DNA of 44,515 nt from Streptomyces sp. MZ04. GTDB lineage: Bacteria > Actinomycetota > Actinomycetes > Streptomycetales > Streptomycetaceae. Of the stretch, positions 1-8,151 are shown in pieces. The stretch lies in the NCBI RefSeq assembly GCF_004684775.1, contig NZ_SRIC01000039.1, positions 1-44,515 of the forward strand, read 5' to 3'. Made by a program: the position numbers and the translations under genes. Below the pieces are notes generated by a model. That model saw only the letters and a program-made list of their open reading frames with translations, did not search any database and was not told where the DNA came from. Position 1 is the stretch's first letter. Each line of letters opens with the position of its first letter.

Positions 1-553
1 GGGTGCCCTTGGCGCGGTTGTAGTCGATGGCGATGACGTAGTCGAAGTCGTGCCAGTGCGTCTTGGGCCAGTAGTGCGGGGCCTGCATCGACGTGCTTTG
101 CGTGTACGGGAATTCGGCGCCCGGATCGGCGAGCACACCGCCCGCGTCGGTGAGCGTGAAGACGCCCACCGGGCTGCGCTTGTCGTTCTCGCGGTGGTCG
201 GTGGTCCAGCCCTTCTTGCCGTTGTGGGCGGGCCAGCTGCGGGTCTTGTCCCAGGTGTCGCCGGACTTCGTGTACAGGACGACGGTGGACTTCGCCGAGT
301 CCTCGCCCTGTCCGTAGACCGCGACGACCTGTCGCGCGTTCGCGGGGATCTTGTCCTGGAGGCGGTCGCCGACGTCGGGGATGCGCTCGAGGTCCTCGGT
401 CGCGGGTGCCTTCGCTCCCTTCGCCTGGCCCGTGCCCCCGTCGTCCTTCTTCGCCGCGCCCTTCGCCCCGTCGTCCGAACTTCCGCAGGACGTCAGAAGA
501 ACACCGCAGGCCGCGACCGCGACCGCCGCTCGCACCGCACCGGCTATACGCAT
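1..553 (-). CDS. lipoprotein with L,D-transpeptidase-like region (5' part; 3' end outside window)
   Basis: The reading frame runs off the left edge, so only about 184 N-terminal residues are visible. A short positive start (MRIAGAVR) is followed by an alanine/valine-rich stretch and a lipobox, LLTSC, with the lipidated cysteine at residue 23, so export and lipid anchoring are expected. A Gly/Lys/Asp linker follows, then a region containing VVAVYGQGE, W(P)AHNGKKGW and KRSPVGVFTLTDAGG. That last pattern resembles the substrate-side part of YkuD-type L,D-transpeptidases, which cross-link peptidoglycan. The catalytic SHGC-type motif would lie beyond the window, so the enzyme call is tentative; the lipoprotein call is firm. 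It is transcribed away from the ABC operon at 860, and the shared 306-base interval must hold both promoters. Confidence 0.7.
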   Translation of the reverse strand, partial: MRIAGAVRAAVAVAACGVLLTSCGSSDDGAKGAAKKDDGGTGQAKGAKAPATEDLERIPDVGDRLQDKIPANARQVVAVYGQGEDSAKSTVVLYTKSGDTWDKTRSWPAHNGKKGWTTDHRENDKRSPVGVFTLTDAGGVLADPGAEFPYTQSTSMQAPHYWPKTHWHDFDYVIAIDYNRAKGT

Positions 554-702
554 CCGTCCATGGTCGCACCCGGCACGCGGAACCCGTCCCGAGCCCCTGA
601 CCCGCGCGGAGAACGGGCCGAATCTTTACTCCACGGCAGAAAACCGTTTGCCTCGGCCCACCGTCCGAGGCGAACCTTTCACGGCCTGTTACCGCCGCCT
701 CA

Positions 703-791
703 CCGGCTTCATACCGGCTTCATACCGGCTCCATACCGGCTCCATACCGGCTTCATACCGCCGCCCGCACGCTCCATACCGCCGCCCGCAC
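703..791. repeat. compound short tandem repeat in divergent intergenic region
   Basis: The 306 bases between the lipoprotein (start 553) and the ABC gene (start 860) contain no credible gene. They hold five consecutive 11-base units, CCGGCTTCATA or CCGGCTCCATA, at 703-757. Two copies of a 17-base block beginning CATACCGCCGCCC follow at 754-770 and 775-791 (period 21). The spacing and lack of intervening unique spacers exclude a CRISPR. The array could carry repeated binding sites or be a slippage product; the sequence does not decide. Confidence 0.8.
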
Positions 792-859
792 ACGGCCGTC
801 CGTTCACGCCGGCTCTCTCCGCCGAACCGACGGTCCCCCGCTCCTAGCTCTGGGACGTC

Positions 860-2737
860 ATGCAGATTCGCGATCTTCCGTACGCCGACCCGGGCATGCC
901 GGATGCCCGCTCGGGCCCGCGCTTCCTTCTCTGGCTCGGACGGAACCAGCTCGGCGGGCAACTCAAGTCGCTCGCCTGGGGGCTGCTGCACTTCGGCTCC
1001 ATCGCGGTGCTCCCGTACCTGGTCGGCGCGGCCGTGCAGGCAGTGGTCGACCGCTCCGGGAGCCGGCTCGCCCTGGCGGGCGGGCTGATGCTGCTGTGCG
1101 GGCTCGCCATCGCCGTGGGCGACACCATGCTGCACCGCACGGCGGTCACCAACTGGATCACCGCCGCCGCGCGCGTCCAGCAGCTGCTCGCCCGCAGGAC
1201 CGCACAGCTGGGCTCGGCGCTCACGCGACGCGTCGCCGCCGGTGAGGTGGTCGCGGTGTCCACCGGTGACGTCGAGAAGATCGGCTGGTTCGTGGAGGCG
1301 GGCTCGCGGTTCCTGGCGGCCGCGCTCACGGTCGCCCTCGTCTGTGCCGGGCTCGTCGTGTACCAGCCCGCGCTCGGCGTGTTCGTCGCGGTGGGGGTCC
1401 CCGTGCTCGCGCTCGCCGTCCTTCCGCTGCTGCCGCGCGCCACCCGGCGGGCCGACCACCAGCGCGAGAAGGCCGGGCGTGCGACCGAACTGGCCTCCGA
1501 CACGGTGGCCGGACTGCGCGTGCTGCGCGGCATCGGCGGCGAGGAACTGTTCCTCGACCGCTACCGCCGCGCCTCGCAGGAAGTACGTACGGCCGCCGTG
1601 CGCAGCGCCCGGATGTGGGCGACCATCTCGGCGGTCCAGGTGCTGCTTCCGGGGCTGCTGCTCGTCGCGGTCGTCTGGCAGGGGGTGAGCCTGGCCCGCG
1701 AAGGACGGATCACCATCGGTGAACTGGTCACCGTCTACAGCGCGATCACGATGCTGACCTACCCCCTGCGGCACTTCGAGGAGATCGCGATGGCCTACAG
1801 CTTCTCGCGCCCCTCGGCCAAGCGCGCCGCCCGCGTGCTCGCCCTGGAGCGCGTGACGCACCCCGGCGGACCGGACGGCGACGTGGACGGCGACGTGGAC
1901 GGCGAGGTGGACGGCGACGTGGACGTCGAGGTGGACGGCGACGTGGACGTCGAAACGGAAACGCCTGCCGGTGACCTCTACGACCCGGCGACCGGGCTGC
2001 TCGCGCCCGCGGGCCGGCTCACCGCCGTCGTGTGCGGTGACCCGGACGAGGCGGGACGGCTCGCGGAACGGCTCGGCGGGCACGCCGCGTTCGACGGCGC
2101 GGAGGAGCTGCCGTCGGTGCTGCTCGGCGGGGTGGCGCTCGACGCCGTGCCGCTGGCCGCCGCCCGCACCGCCGTCCTCGTCCAGGACAAGGACCCGGTG
2201 CTGCTCTCCGGGACCCTCCGCGGGCTCCTCGACGTCCCCGCTTCGGGAGCGGTGAGCGCCGAGGAGGCTCTGACGGCAGCGCAGTGCTCCGACGTCCTTG
2301 ACGCCCTGGCGCAGACCTCGGTGGACAAGGCGCCGCTGGACGCGCATGTCACGGAGCGCGGGCGTTCCCTGTCCGGCGGGCAGCGGCAACGGCTCGCGCT
2401 GGCCCGCTCGTTGGTCACCGATGCGGGCGTCCTCGTCCTCGACGAGCCTACGTCCGCCGTCGACTCGCACACCGAGGCGCGGGTCGCCGACGGCATCAGG
2501 GAGCTGCGCCGGGGGCGCACGACCGTGGTCCTGACCTCGTCGCCGCTGCTCCTCGACCGGGCCGAGCGCGTCGTCTTCCTGTACGAGGGCGAGGTCGCGG
2601 CGGTGGGCGAGCACCGCGAGCTGGTGCACAGCGAGCCCCGCTACCGCGCGGTCGTCACGCGCGAGACGGACGACGAGCTGGCCCCGGCACTCATCACCAA
2701 CCACGACTGCGACATCGACATCGAGGAGACGGCATGA
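860..2737 (+). CDS. ABC exporter half-transporter, degenerate Walker A subunit
   Basis: This 625-residue protein has an N-terminal membrane domain (about residues 30-325, roughly six hydrophobic segments) fused to a C-terminal nucleotide-binding domain, the type I ABC exporter layout. The NBD has a canonical signature LSGGQ (504-508) and Walker B VLVLDEPTS (from 524). At the Walker A position (about 391-401) it reads VCGDPDEAGR, with no GxxGxGKS/T lysine. The switch histidine is also replaced, in TVVLTSSP. It should therefore bind ATP poorly on its own side but supply the signature to its partner. An Asp/Gly/Val repeat sits between the two domains. The next gene overlaps by four bases (ATGA), implying translational coupling and a heterodimer. 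GGGA lies four bases before the ATG, a modest ribosome site. Substrate is unknown. Confidence 0.93.
   Translation: MQIRDLPYADPGMPDARSGPRFLLWLGRNQLGGQLKSLAWGLLHFGSIAVLPYLVGAAVQAVVDRSGSRLALAGGLMLLCGLAIAVGDTMLHRTAVTNWITAAARVQQLLARRTAQLGSALTRRVAAGEVVAVSTGDVEKIGWFVEAGSRFLAAALTVALVCAGLVVYQPALGVFVAVGVPVLALAVLPLLPRATRRADHQREKAGRATELASDTVAGLRVLRGIGGEELFLDRYRRASQEVRTAAVRSARMWATISAVQVLLPGLLLVAVVWQGVSLAREGRITIGELVTVYSAITMLTYPLRHFEEIAMAYSFSRPSAKRAARVLALERVTHPGGPDGDVDGDVDGEVDGDVDVEVDGDVDVETETPAGDLYDPATGLLAPAGRLTAVVCGDPDEAGRLAERLGGHAAFDGAEELPSVLLGGVALDAVPLAAARTAVLVQDKDPVLLSGTLRGLLDVPASGAVSAEEALTAAQCSDVLDALAQTSVDKAPLDAHVTERGRSLSGGQRQRLALARSLVTDAGVLVLDEPTSAVDSHTEARVADGIRELRRGRTTVVLTSSPLLLDRAERVVFLYEGEVAAVGEHRELVHSEPRYRAVVTRETDDELAPALITNHDCDIDIEETA
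1875..1958 (+). repeat. in-frame 12-base tandem repeat encoding an acidic Asp-Gly-Asp-Val linker
   Basis: Imperfect repeats of GACGGCGACGTG (with GAGGTG and GACGTC variants) encode about 28 residues of DGDV, DGEV and DVEV type at residues 339-366 of the first ABC subunit. The repeat falls exactly between the membrane domain and the degenerate nucleotide-binding domain, where exporters normally have a short neutral linker. The length is a multiple of three throughout, so the copy number can vary without breaking the frame. Confidence 0.85.
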
Positions 2738-4515
2738 TCGGCCTGGCGCCACCGGAGTACGACCCGGCGGCACCGACGACCGCGGAGACCCTGCCCGTCG
2801 GCGCGCCGGCGACCGTGGGGGCGTACGTCCGCGAGCTGCTGCGGCGGCACCGCCGGGCGTTCGTCGCCCTGGTCACCGTCAACACCCTGGCCGTGGTCGC
2901 CTCGTTGGTCGGCCCCTACGTACTCGGCGATCTCGTCGAAAGCGTCTCCGACAGTGCCCGCGATCTCCATCTCGAGCGCACCATCGGCCTGTTCACCCTG
3001 GCCCTCGTCATCCAGGCCTTCTTCGTCCACCAGGTGCGGCTGCGCGGCGCCATGCTCGGTGAACGGATGCTGGCCGATCTGCGGGAGGACTTCCTCGTGC
3101 GGTCGGTCGGGCTGCCGCCCGGTGTGCTCGAGCGGGCCGGAACCGGTGACCTGCTCTCGCGGATCACCACGGACATCGACCGCCTCGCGAACGCCATGCG
3201 GGAGGCGGTGCCGCAGCTCGCGATCGGTGTGGTGTGGATCGTGCTGCTGATCGCGGGGCTCACCGTGACGGCGCCGCCGCTGGCGCCCGCCGTGCTTCTC
3301 GCGGTGCCGCTGCTGGTGGTGGGCTGCCGCTGGTACTTCAAGCGGGCGCCGTCCGCCTACCGCTCGGAGGCCGCCGGGTACGCCGCCGTCGCCGCCGCCC
3401 TCGCCGAGACCATCGACGCGGGCCGGACCGTGGAGGCGCACCGGCTCGGGGAGCGCCGGGTCGAGCTGTCGGAACGCCGCATCAAGGAGTGGACCGCGTG
3501 GGAACGGCACACGCTCTACCTGCGCTCCGTCCTCTTCCCGGTCATCACCTTCACGCACACCATCGTGCTGTGCTCGGTGCTGATGATCGGCGGCGCGTTC
3601 ACCCTGCAGGGCTGGATCAGCGTCGGGCAGCTGGCCACGGGCGCGCTGATCGCGCAGATGCTCGTCGATCCGCTGGGGATCATCCTCCGGTGGTACGACG
3701 AGCTGCAGGTCGCCCAGGTCTCGCTGGCCCGGCTCGTCGGCGTGCGGGACATCGAACCGGACGCGGGCGACTCCTCGGTGGCTCCTGACGGGCGTGACGT
3801 GCTCGCGGACGACGTGCACTTCGGCTACCGGGCGGGCGTCGACGTACTGCGGGAGGTGTCGCTCGCCGTCGAGCCGGGCTCGCGCGTCGCACTCGTCGGC
3901 CCGTCCGGCGCGGGCAAGTCCACGCTTGGCAGGCTGCTGGCCGGGATCTACGCGCCGCGCGACGGCCGGGTCACCCTGGGCGGCGCCGAGCTGTCGGACA
4001 TGCCCGCGGAAGCGGTGCGGGCGCATGTGGCGCTGGTCAACCAGGAGCACCACGTCTTCGTGGGCTCCCTGCGCGACAACCTTCTGCTCGCCAGGACCGG
4101 GGCGCGGGACGCCGAACTGTGGGCGGCGCTCGGCGCGGTCGACGCGGACGGCTGGGCACGAGCCCTTGACGAGGGCCTGGACACCGAGGTCGGCTCGGGC
4201 GGCTTCGCCCTGACCCCGGCGCAGGCCCAGCAGATCGCACTGGCCCGCCTGGTCCTCGCCGACCCGCACACGCTGGTCCTCGACGAGGCGACCTCCCTCC
4301 TCGACCCGCGCGCGGCACGCCACTTGGAGCGCTCCTTGGCCCGCGTCCTGGACGGCCGCACGGTCGTGGCGATCGCCCACCGGCTGCACACCGCGCACGA
4401 CGCGGACGTCATCGCGGTGGTCGAGAACGGCCGGATCAGCGAACTGGGCAGCCACGACGAACTGGTGACCGCGGACGGCGCGTACGCGGCATTGTGGAGG
4501 TCGTGGCACGGGTGA
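2734..4515 (+). CDS. ABC exporter half-transporter, catalytic Walker A subunit with degenerate signature
   Basis: This 593-residue partner has the same layout: an exporter membrane domain (about residues 40-325) and an NBD. Walker A GPSGAGKST is intact (389-397), as are Walker B VLDEATS (from about 515) and the switch histidine in AIAHR (H549). Its signature is LTPAQ (493-497) instead of LSGGQ. Combined with the upstream subunit, the dimer has one complete ATP site (this Walker A with the other LSGGQ) and one degenerate site, as in other asymmetric heterodimeric exporters. The start overlaps the previous stop by four bases, and no other start fits better. A 19-base tandem duplication spans its stop codon. 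Substrate cannot be told from sequence. Confidence 0.93.
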   Translation: MIGLAPPEYDPAAPTTAETLPVGAPATVGAYVRELLRRHRRAFVALVTVNTLAVVASLVGPYVLGDLVESVSDSARDLHLERTIGLFTLALVIQAFFVHQVRLRGAMLGERMLADLREDFLVRSVGLPPGVLERAGTGDLLSRITTDIDRLANAMREAVPQLAIGVVWIVLLIAGLTVTAPPLAPAVLLAVPLLVVGCRWYFKRAPSAYRSEAAGYAAVAAALAETIDAGRTVEAHRLGERRVELSERRIKEWTAWERHTLYLRSVLFPVITFTHTIVLCSVLMIGGAFTLQGWISVGQLATGALIAQMLVDPLGIILRWYDELQVAQVSLARLVGVRDIEPDAGDSSVAPDGRDVLADDVHFGYRAGVDVLREVSLAVEPGSRVALVGPSGAGKSTLGRLLAGIYAPRDGRVTLGGAELSDMPAEAVRAHVALVNQEHHVFVGSLRDNLLLARTGARDAELWAALGAVDADGWARALDEGLDTEVGSGGFALTPAQAQQIALARLVLADPHTLVLDEATSLLDPRAARHLERSLARVLDGRTVVAIAHRLHTAHDADVIAVVENGRISELGSHDELVTADGAYAALWRSWHG

Positions 4516-4544
4516 GCCGGGCGCGCACGGGTGAGCCGGGCGCG
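4507..4544. repeat. perfect 19-base tandem duplication across a stop codon
   Basis: CACGGGTGAGCCGGGCGCG occurs at 4507-4525 and again at 4526-4544 with no mismatch. The first copy contains the TGA that ends the second ABC gene; the second copy lies downstream in the convergent intergenic region. Confidence 0.95.
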
Positions 4545-4633
4545 AGGGTGCCCTCCCTGCGGGCGGCGTGCGAGCGGCCCGCGGGGGGGGTGGGTCAGCC
4601 GTGTCCTACACGCCCGCCGCGCGCTGCGCCCGA

Positions 4634-4684
4634 GCCGATCCCCGTTCTCAGCCGATCCCCCTTCTCAGCCGATCCCCCTTCTCA
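4634..4684. repeat. three 17-base tandem repeats ending at the stop codon of the membrane hydrolase
   Basis: GCCGATCCCCGTTCTCA (4634-4650) is followed by two copies of GCCGATCCCCCTTCTCA (4651-4667 and 4668-4684). The last three bases of the third copy are the reverse complement of the TGA of the minus-strand hydrolase gene. The unit is not a multiple of three, so the array is extragenic apart from its last bases. Confidence 0.93.
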
Positions 4685-5476
4685 GATGAAGTTGAGCGCG
4701 GCCGCGCCGCCCACTCCCCCGAGCAGCATGAACACCGGCATCAGGACCTTCAGCTCGATCCAGCTGCCCGCCCGGAACCGCATCATCTTCGGCGGCCCGA
4801 TCGGGTACCAGCGCTTGCGGCCGATGGGGATGGGCCACAGGATCGGGCAGCCGGAGACGGTGAGGGCGTCCCCGATGTCGTGCACCAGCGCACCGAGCAC
4901 GATCGGCAGGCCCAGCCACAGATATTCCTGGCCCGGTGCCGTGAACAGCCAGTCGGCGCCGTTGCCCGGCTTGTCCAGCACCCCGGCGAGGATCCAGGCG
5001 CTGGTCGCGGCAAGGAGCCACACCAGCACATCGCTGCTGGATCCACGGGCGGCCCGCCACAGCAGGCCCTCGATGGCGAGCACCATGTGCACGAAGAGGA
5101 TCGCGAGGACCGCCCAGCGACCGCCGAAGATGGCCAGGGCCGCGGTGCCGGCACCGATCAGCACCGCCCACAGCCAGGTGTGCGTGAGGGTTCGGTGCCC
5201 GCCCGCGCGGCGCGGGTCGCCCTGCTTCCGCGTCGCCTTGTAGACGGCGGCCGAGAGCTTGTCGACGATCTCGCACAGGCCTTTGGAGACCGGCCCGAAG
5301 GCTCTCGAGATGGTCGCCGACTTGTGGTCGAGGTCCGGTGCGAGCGCCGCCCCCGCGCAGATCAGGGCCCCGACGAGGAGGACCGGCCAGGGCATCGTGT
5401 GCCCCGCGGCCGCCGCGGCCGCGCCGACGCCGAGCCAGGCCGCCGCCCCCGACAGTGAGTGTGCCGGTCCCATCAT
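4682..5476 (-). CDS. YdjM/DUF457-type membrane-bound metal-dependent hydrolase
   Basis: The 264-residue integral membrane protein carries the conserved polar motifs of the YdjM (LexA-regulated, DUF457) family: an N-terminal GPAHSLSG, then PDLDHKS, GGHRTLTHTW and, near the C-terminus, HDIGDALTVSGCPILWP. The His/Asp residues are the presumed metal ligands. At least five hydrophobic segments separate them. The chemistry of this family is not established. The chosen ATG is preceded by GGGGA with a six-base spacer; an upstream in-frame ATG at 5494 lacks a ribosome site and would add only six residues. It is divergent from the helicase gene at 5598. No LexA box (GAACN4GTTC-like) was seen in the short upstream region, so SOS control is not supported here. 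Confidence 0.88.
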   Translation of the reverse strand: MMGPAHSLSGAAAWLGVGAAAAAAGHTMPWPVLLVGALICAGAALAPDLDHKSATISRAFGPVSKGLCEIVDKLSAAVYKATRKQGDPRRAGGHRTLTHTWLWAVLIGAGTAALAIFGGRWAVLAILFVHMVLAIEGLLWRAARGSSSDVLVWLLAATSAWILAGVLDKPGNGADWLFTAPGQEYLWLGLPIVLGALVHDIGDALTVSGCPILWPIPIGRKRWYPIGPPKMMRFRAGSWIELKVLMPVFMLLGGVGGAAALNFI

Positions 5477-5505
5477 TACTGTTCCCCGCCCCATTTCCGT
5501 TGTGC

Positions 5506-5536
5506 TGACGCCCCGTTGGCGACACAGCGTAGCGTT
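5506..5536 (+). promoter_or_regulatory. possible promoter of the DUF3516 helicase gene
   Basis: CTGACG at 5506-5511 and TAGCGT at 5531-5536 are separated by 19 bases and lie about 60 bases before the helicase GTG. The match to a vegetative actinobacterial promoter is fair and the spacing slightly long, so this is only a candidate. Confidence 0.25.
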
Positions 5537-5597
5537 CGTGATCTTCGTACGGACCTCCGGTTCCCTGATCGAGTGCGAAGGAGGGCAAGATGGGGGT

Positions 5598-8111
5598 GTG
5601 ACCCTTATTGATCAGCTGCCGCCGGATGCCGACCCCGATGCCCTCTTCGAAGCCTTCTCCTCGTGGGCCGAGGACCAGGGGATCACTCTCTATCCGGCTC
5701 AGGAGGAGGCGCTGATCGAGGTGGTCTCCGGAGCCAACGTGATCTTGTCGACCCCGACCGGCTCCGGAAAGAGCCTGGTCGCGGCGGGCGCCCACTTCAC
5801 GGCGCTGGCCCAGGACAAGGTCACCTTCTACACGGCTCCGATCAAGGCGCTGGTGTCGGAGAAGTTCTTCGACCTCTGCAAGCTCTTCGGCACCGAGAAC
5901 GTCGGCATGCTGACCGGCGACGCGTCCGTGAACTCCGACGCGCCCGTCATCTGCTGCACGGCCGAGGTCCTCGCCTCGATCGCACTGCGCGACGGCAAGG
6001 ACGCCGACATCGGCCAGGTCGTGATGGACGAGTTCCACTTCTACGCGGAGGCCGACCGCGGCTGGGCCTGGCAGATCCCGATCCTGGAACTGCCGCAGGC
6101 GCAGTTCATCCTGATGTCCGCGACGCTCGGCGACGTCTCGATGTTCGAGAAGGACCTCACCCGTCGCACCGGACGCCCCACCTCCGTCGTCCGCTCCGCG
6201 ACGCGCCCCGTCCCGCTCTCGTACGAGTACCGGCTCACGCCCATCACGGAGACGCTCACCGAGCTCCTGGAGACCAAGCAGGCGCCGGTCTACATCGTGC
6301 ACTTCACGCAGGCGCAGGCCGTCGAGCGCGCGCAGTCGCTGATGAGCATCAACATGTGCACCCGCGAGGAGAAGGACAAGATCGCCGACCTGATCGGCAA
6401 CTTCCGCTTCACCACCAAGTTCGGCCGCAACCTCTCGCGCTACGTCCGCCACGGGATCGGCGTGCACCACGCGGGCATGCTCCCCAAGTACCGACGGCTC
6501 GTGGAGAAGCTGGCGCAGGCAGGCCTCCTGAAGGTCATCTGCGGCACCGACACGCTGGGCGTCGGCGTCAACGTCCCGATCCGCACGGTGCTGTTCACCG
6601 CGCTGACCAAGTACGACGGCACGCGCGTACGCACGCTGCGCGCGCGGGAGTTCCACCAGATCGCCGGGCGCGCCGGGCGCGCGGGCTTCGACACCGCGGG
6701 CCTGGTCGTGGCGCAGGCGCCCGAGCACGTGATCGAGAACGAGAAGGCGCTCAACAAGGCGGGCGACGACCCGAAGAAGCGCCGCAAGGTCGTGCGCAAG
6801 AAGGCCCCCGAGGGCTTCGTGGGGTGGGCCGAAGGAACCTTCGAAAAGCTCATCGCCTCCGATCCGGAGCCACTGACCTCCCGCTTCCGCGTCACGCACA
6901 CCATGCTCCTCGCGGTGATCGCCCGGCCGGGCAACGCCTTCGAGGCGATGCGCCGTCTCCTCGAGGACAACCACGAGCCGCGCAAGCAGCAGCTTCGGCA
7001 CATCCGCAGGGCGATCGCCATCTACCGTTCGCTGCTCGCCGGCGGCGTCGTCGAGAAGCTCGACGAGCCGGACGCCACGGGCCGCATCGTGCGCCTGACG
7101 GTGGATCTGCAGCAGGACTTCGCGCTGAACCAGCCGCTGTCGACGTTCGCCCTGGCCGCGTTCGACCTGCTGGACAAGGAGTCCCCTTCGTACGCGCTCG
7201 ACATGGTCTCCGTCGTCGAGTCCACCCTCGACGACCCGCGCCAGATCCTGGCCGCCCAGCAGAACAAGGCCCGCGGCGAGGCCGTGGCCCTGATGAAGGC
7301 GGACGGCGTCGAGTACGAGGACCGCATGGAGCGGCTCCAGGACATCACGTACCCGAAGCCCCTGGAGGAGCTCCTCTTCCACGCGTACAACACCTACCGG
7401 ACGAGCCACCCGTGGGTCGGCGACCACCCGCTCTCCCCGAAGTCCGTCATCCGTGACATGTACGAACGGGCGCTGTCCTTCACCGAGTTCACGTCGTTCT
7501 ACGAACTGGCCCGTACCGAAGGCATCGTCCTGCGCTACCTGGCGGGCGCGTACAAGGCGCTCGAGCACACGATCCCGGACGACCTGAAGTCCGAGGACCT
7601 GGAGGACCTGATCGCCTGGCTGGGCGAGATGGTCCGGCAGGTCGACTCCAGCCTCCTCGACGAGTGGGAGCAACTGGCCAACCCCGAGGTCATGACGGCC
7701 GAGGAGGCCCAGGAGAAGGCCGACCAGGTCAAGCCGGTCACGGCCAACGCCCGCGCCTTCCGCGTCCTGGTGCGCAACGCGCTGTTCCGCAGGGTCGAAC
7801 TGGCCGCCCTCGACCACGTCGAGGAGCTGGGCGATCTTGACGGCGAATCCGGCTGGGACGCGGACGCCTGGGGCGAGGCCATGGACAAGTACTGGGACGA
7901 GTACGAAGATCTCGGCACCGGCCCCGACGCGCGCGGCCCCAAGCTGTTGCTCATCGAGGAGGATCCCGAGCACGGTCTGTGGCGCGTCCGGCAGACGTTC
8001 GCCGACCCGAACGGCGACCATGACTGGGGTATCAGCGCGGAAGTCGATCTCGCGGCGTCCGACGAGGAAGGCCGTGCCGTCGTCCGGGTCACCGACGTCG
8101 GCCAGCTCTGA
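5598..8111 (+). CDS. Ski2-like DExH RNA/DNA helicase with C-terminal DUF3516 region
   Basis: From GTG 5598 the protein has 837 residues, the usual size of actinobacterial DUF3516 helicases. Superfamily 2 motifs are complete: Walker A STPTGSGKS (about 51-59), DEFH (144-147), SAT (174-176) and motif VI QIAGRAGRAG (from 354). The HHAGMLP and CGTDTLGVGVNVP segments are typical of Ski2-like enzymes. The C-terminal 400 residues are helical and acidic. Family members are predicted RNA helicases, but the actinobacterial DUF3516 group has no agreed role. The start is chosen because GGAGGG precedes it by about a dozen bases and the conserved sequence begins there; the frame is open upstream but lacks similarity. 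TesB follows after 40 bases and may be co-transcribed. Confidence 0.92.
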   Translation: MTLIDQLPPDADPDALFEAFSSWAEDQGITLYPAQEEALIEVVSGANVILSTPTGSGKSLVAAGAHFTALAQDKVTFYTAPIKALVSEKFFDLCKLFGTENVGMLTGDASVNSDAPVICCTAEVLASIALRDGKDADIGQVVMDEFHFYAEADRGWAWQIPILELPQAQFILMSATLGDVSMFEKDLTRRTGRPTSVVRSATRPVPLSYEYRLTPITETLTELLETKQAPVYIVHFTQAQAVERAQSLMSINMCTREEKDKIADLIGNFRFTTKFGRNLSRYVRHGIGVHHAGMLPKYRRLVEKLAQAGLLKVICGTDTLGVGVNVPIRTVLFTALTKYDGTRVRTLRAREFHQIAGRAGRAGFDTAGLVVAQAPEHVIENEKALNKAGDDPKKRRKVVRKKAPEGFVGWAEGTFEKLIASDPEPLTSRFRVTHTMLLAVIARPGNAFEAMRRLLEDNHEPRKQQLRHIRRAIAIYRSLLAGGVVEKLDEPDATGRIVRLTVDLQQDFALNQPLSTFALAAFDLLDKESPSYALDMVSVVESTLDDPRQILAAQQNKARGEAVALMKADGVEYEDRMERLQDITYPKPLEELLFHAYNTYRTSHPWVGDHPLSPKSVIRDMYERALSFTEFTSFYELARTEGIVLRYLAGAYKALEHTIPDDLKSEDLEDLIAWLGEMVRQVDSSLLDEWEQLANPEVMTAEEAQEKADQVKPVTANARAFRVLVRNALFRRVELAALDHVEELGDLDGESGWDADAWGEAMDKYWDEYEDLGTGPDARGPKLLLIEEDPEHGLWRVRQTFADPNGDHDWGISAEVDLAASDEEGRAVVRVTDVGQL

Positions 8112-8151
8112 CCACCCCGAGCACCCCTCAGACAGGAGTCGAGGAACCGTC

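Noticed and set aside
703..791. CRISPR-like repeat array
   Set aside because: Units are 11 or 21 bases with no unique spacers and no cas gene in the window.
689..2773. 694-codon minus-strand frame over the first ABC gene
   Set aside because: Shadow frame; it even reads through the tandem repeat region and has no domain.
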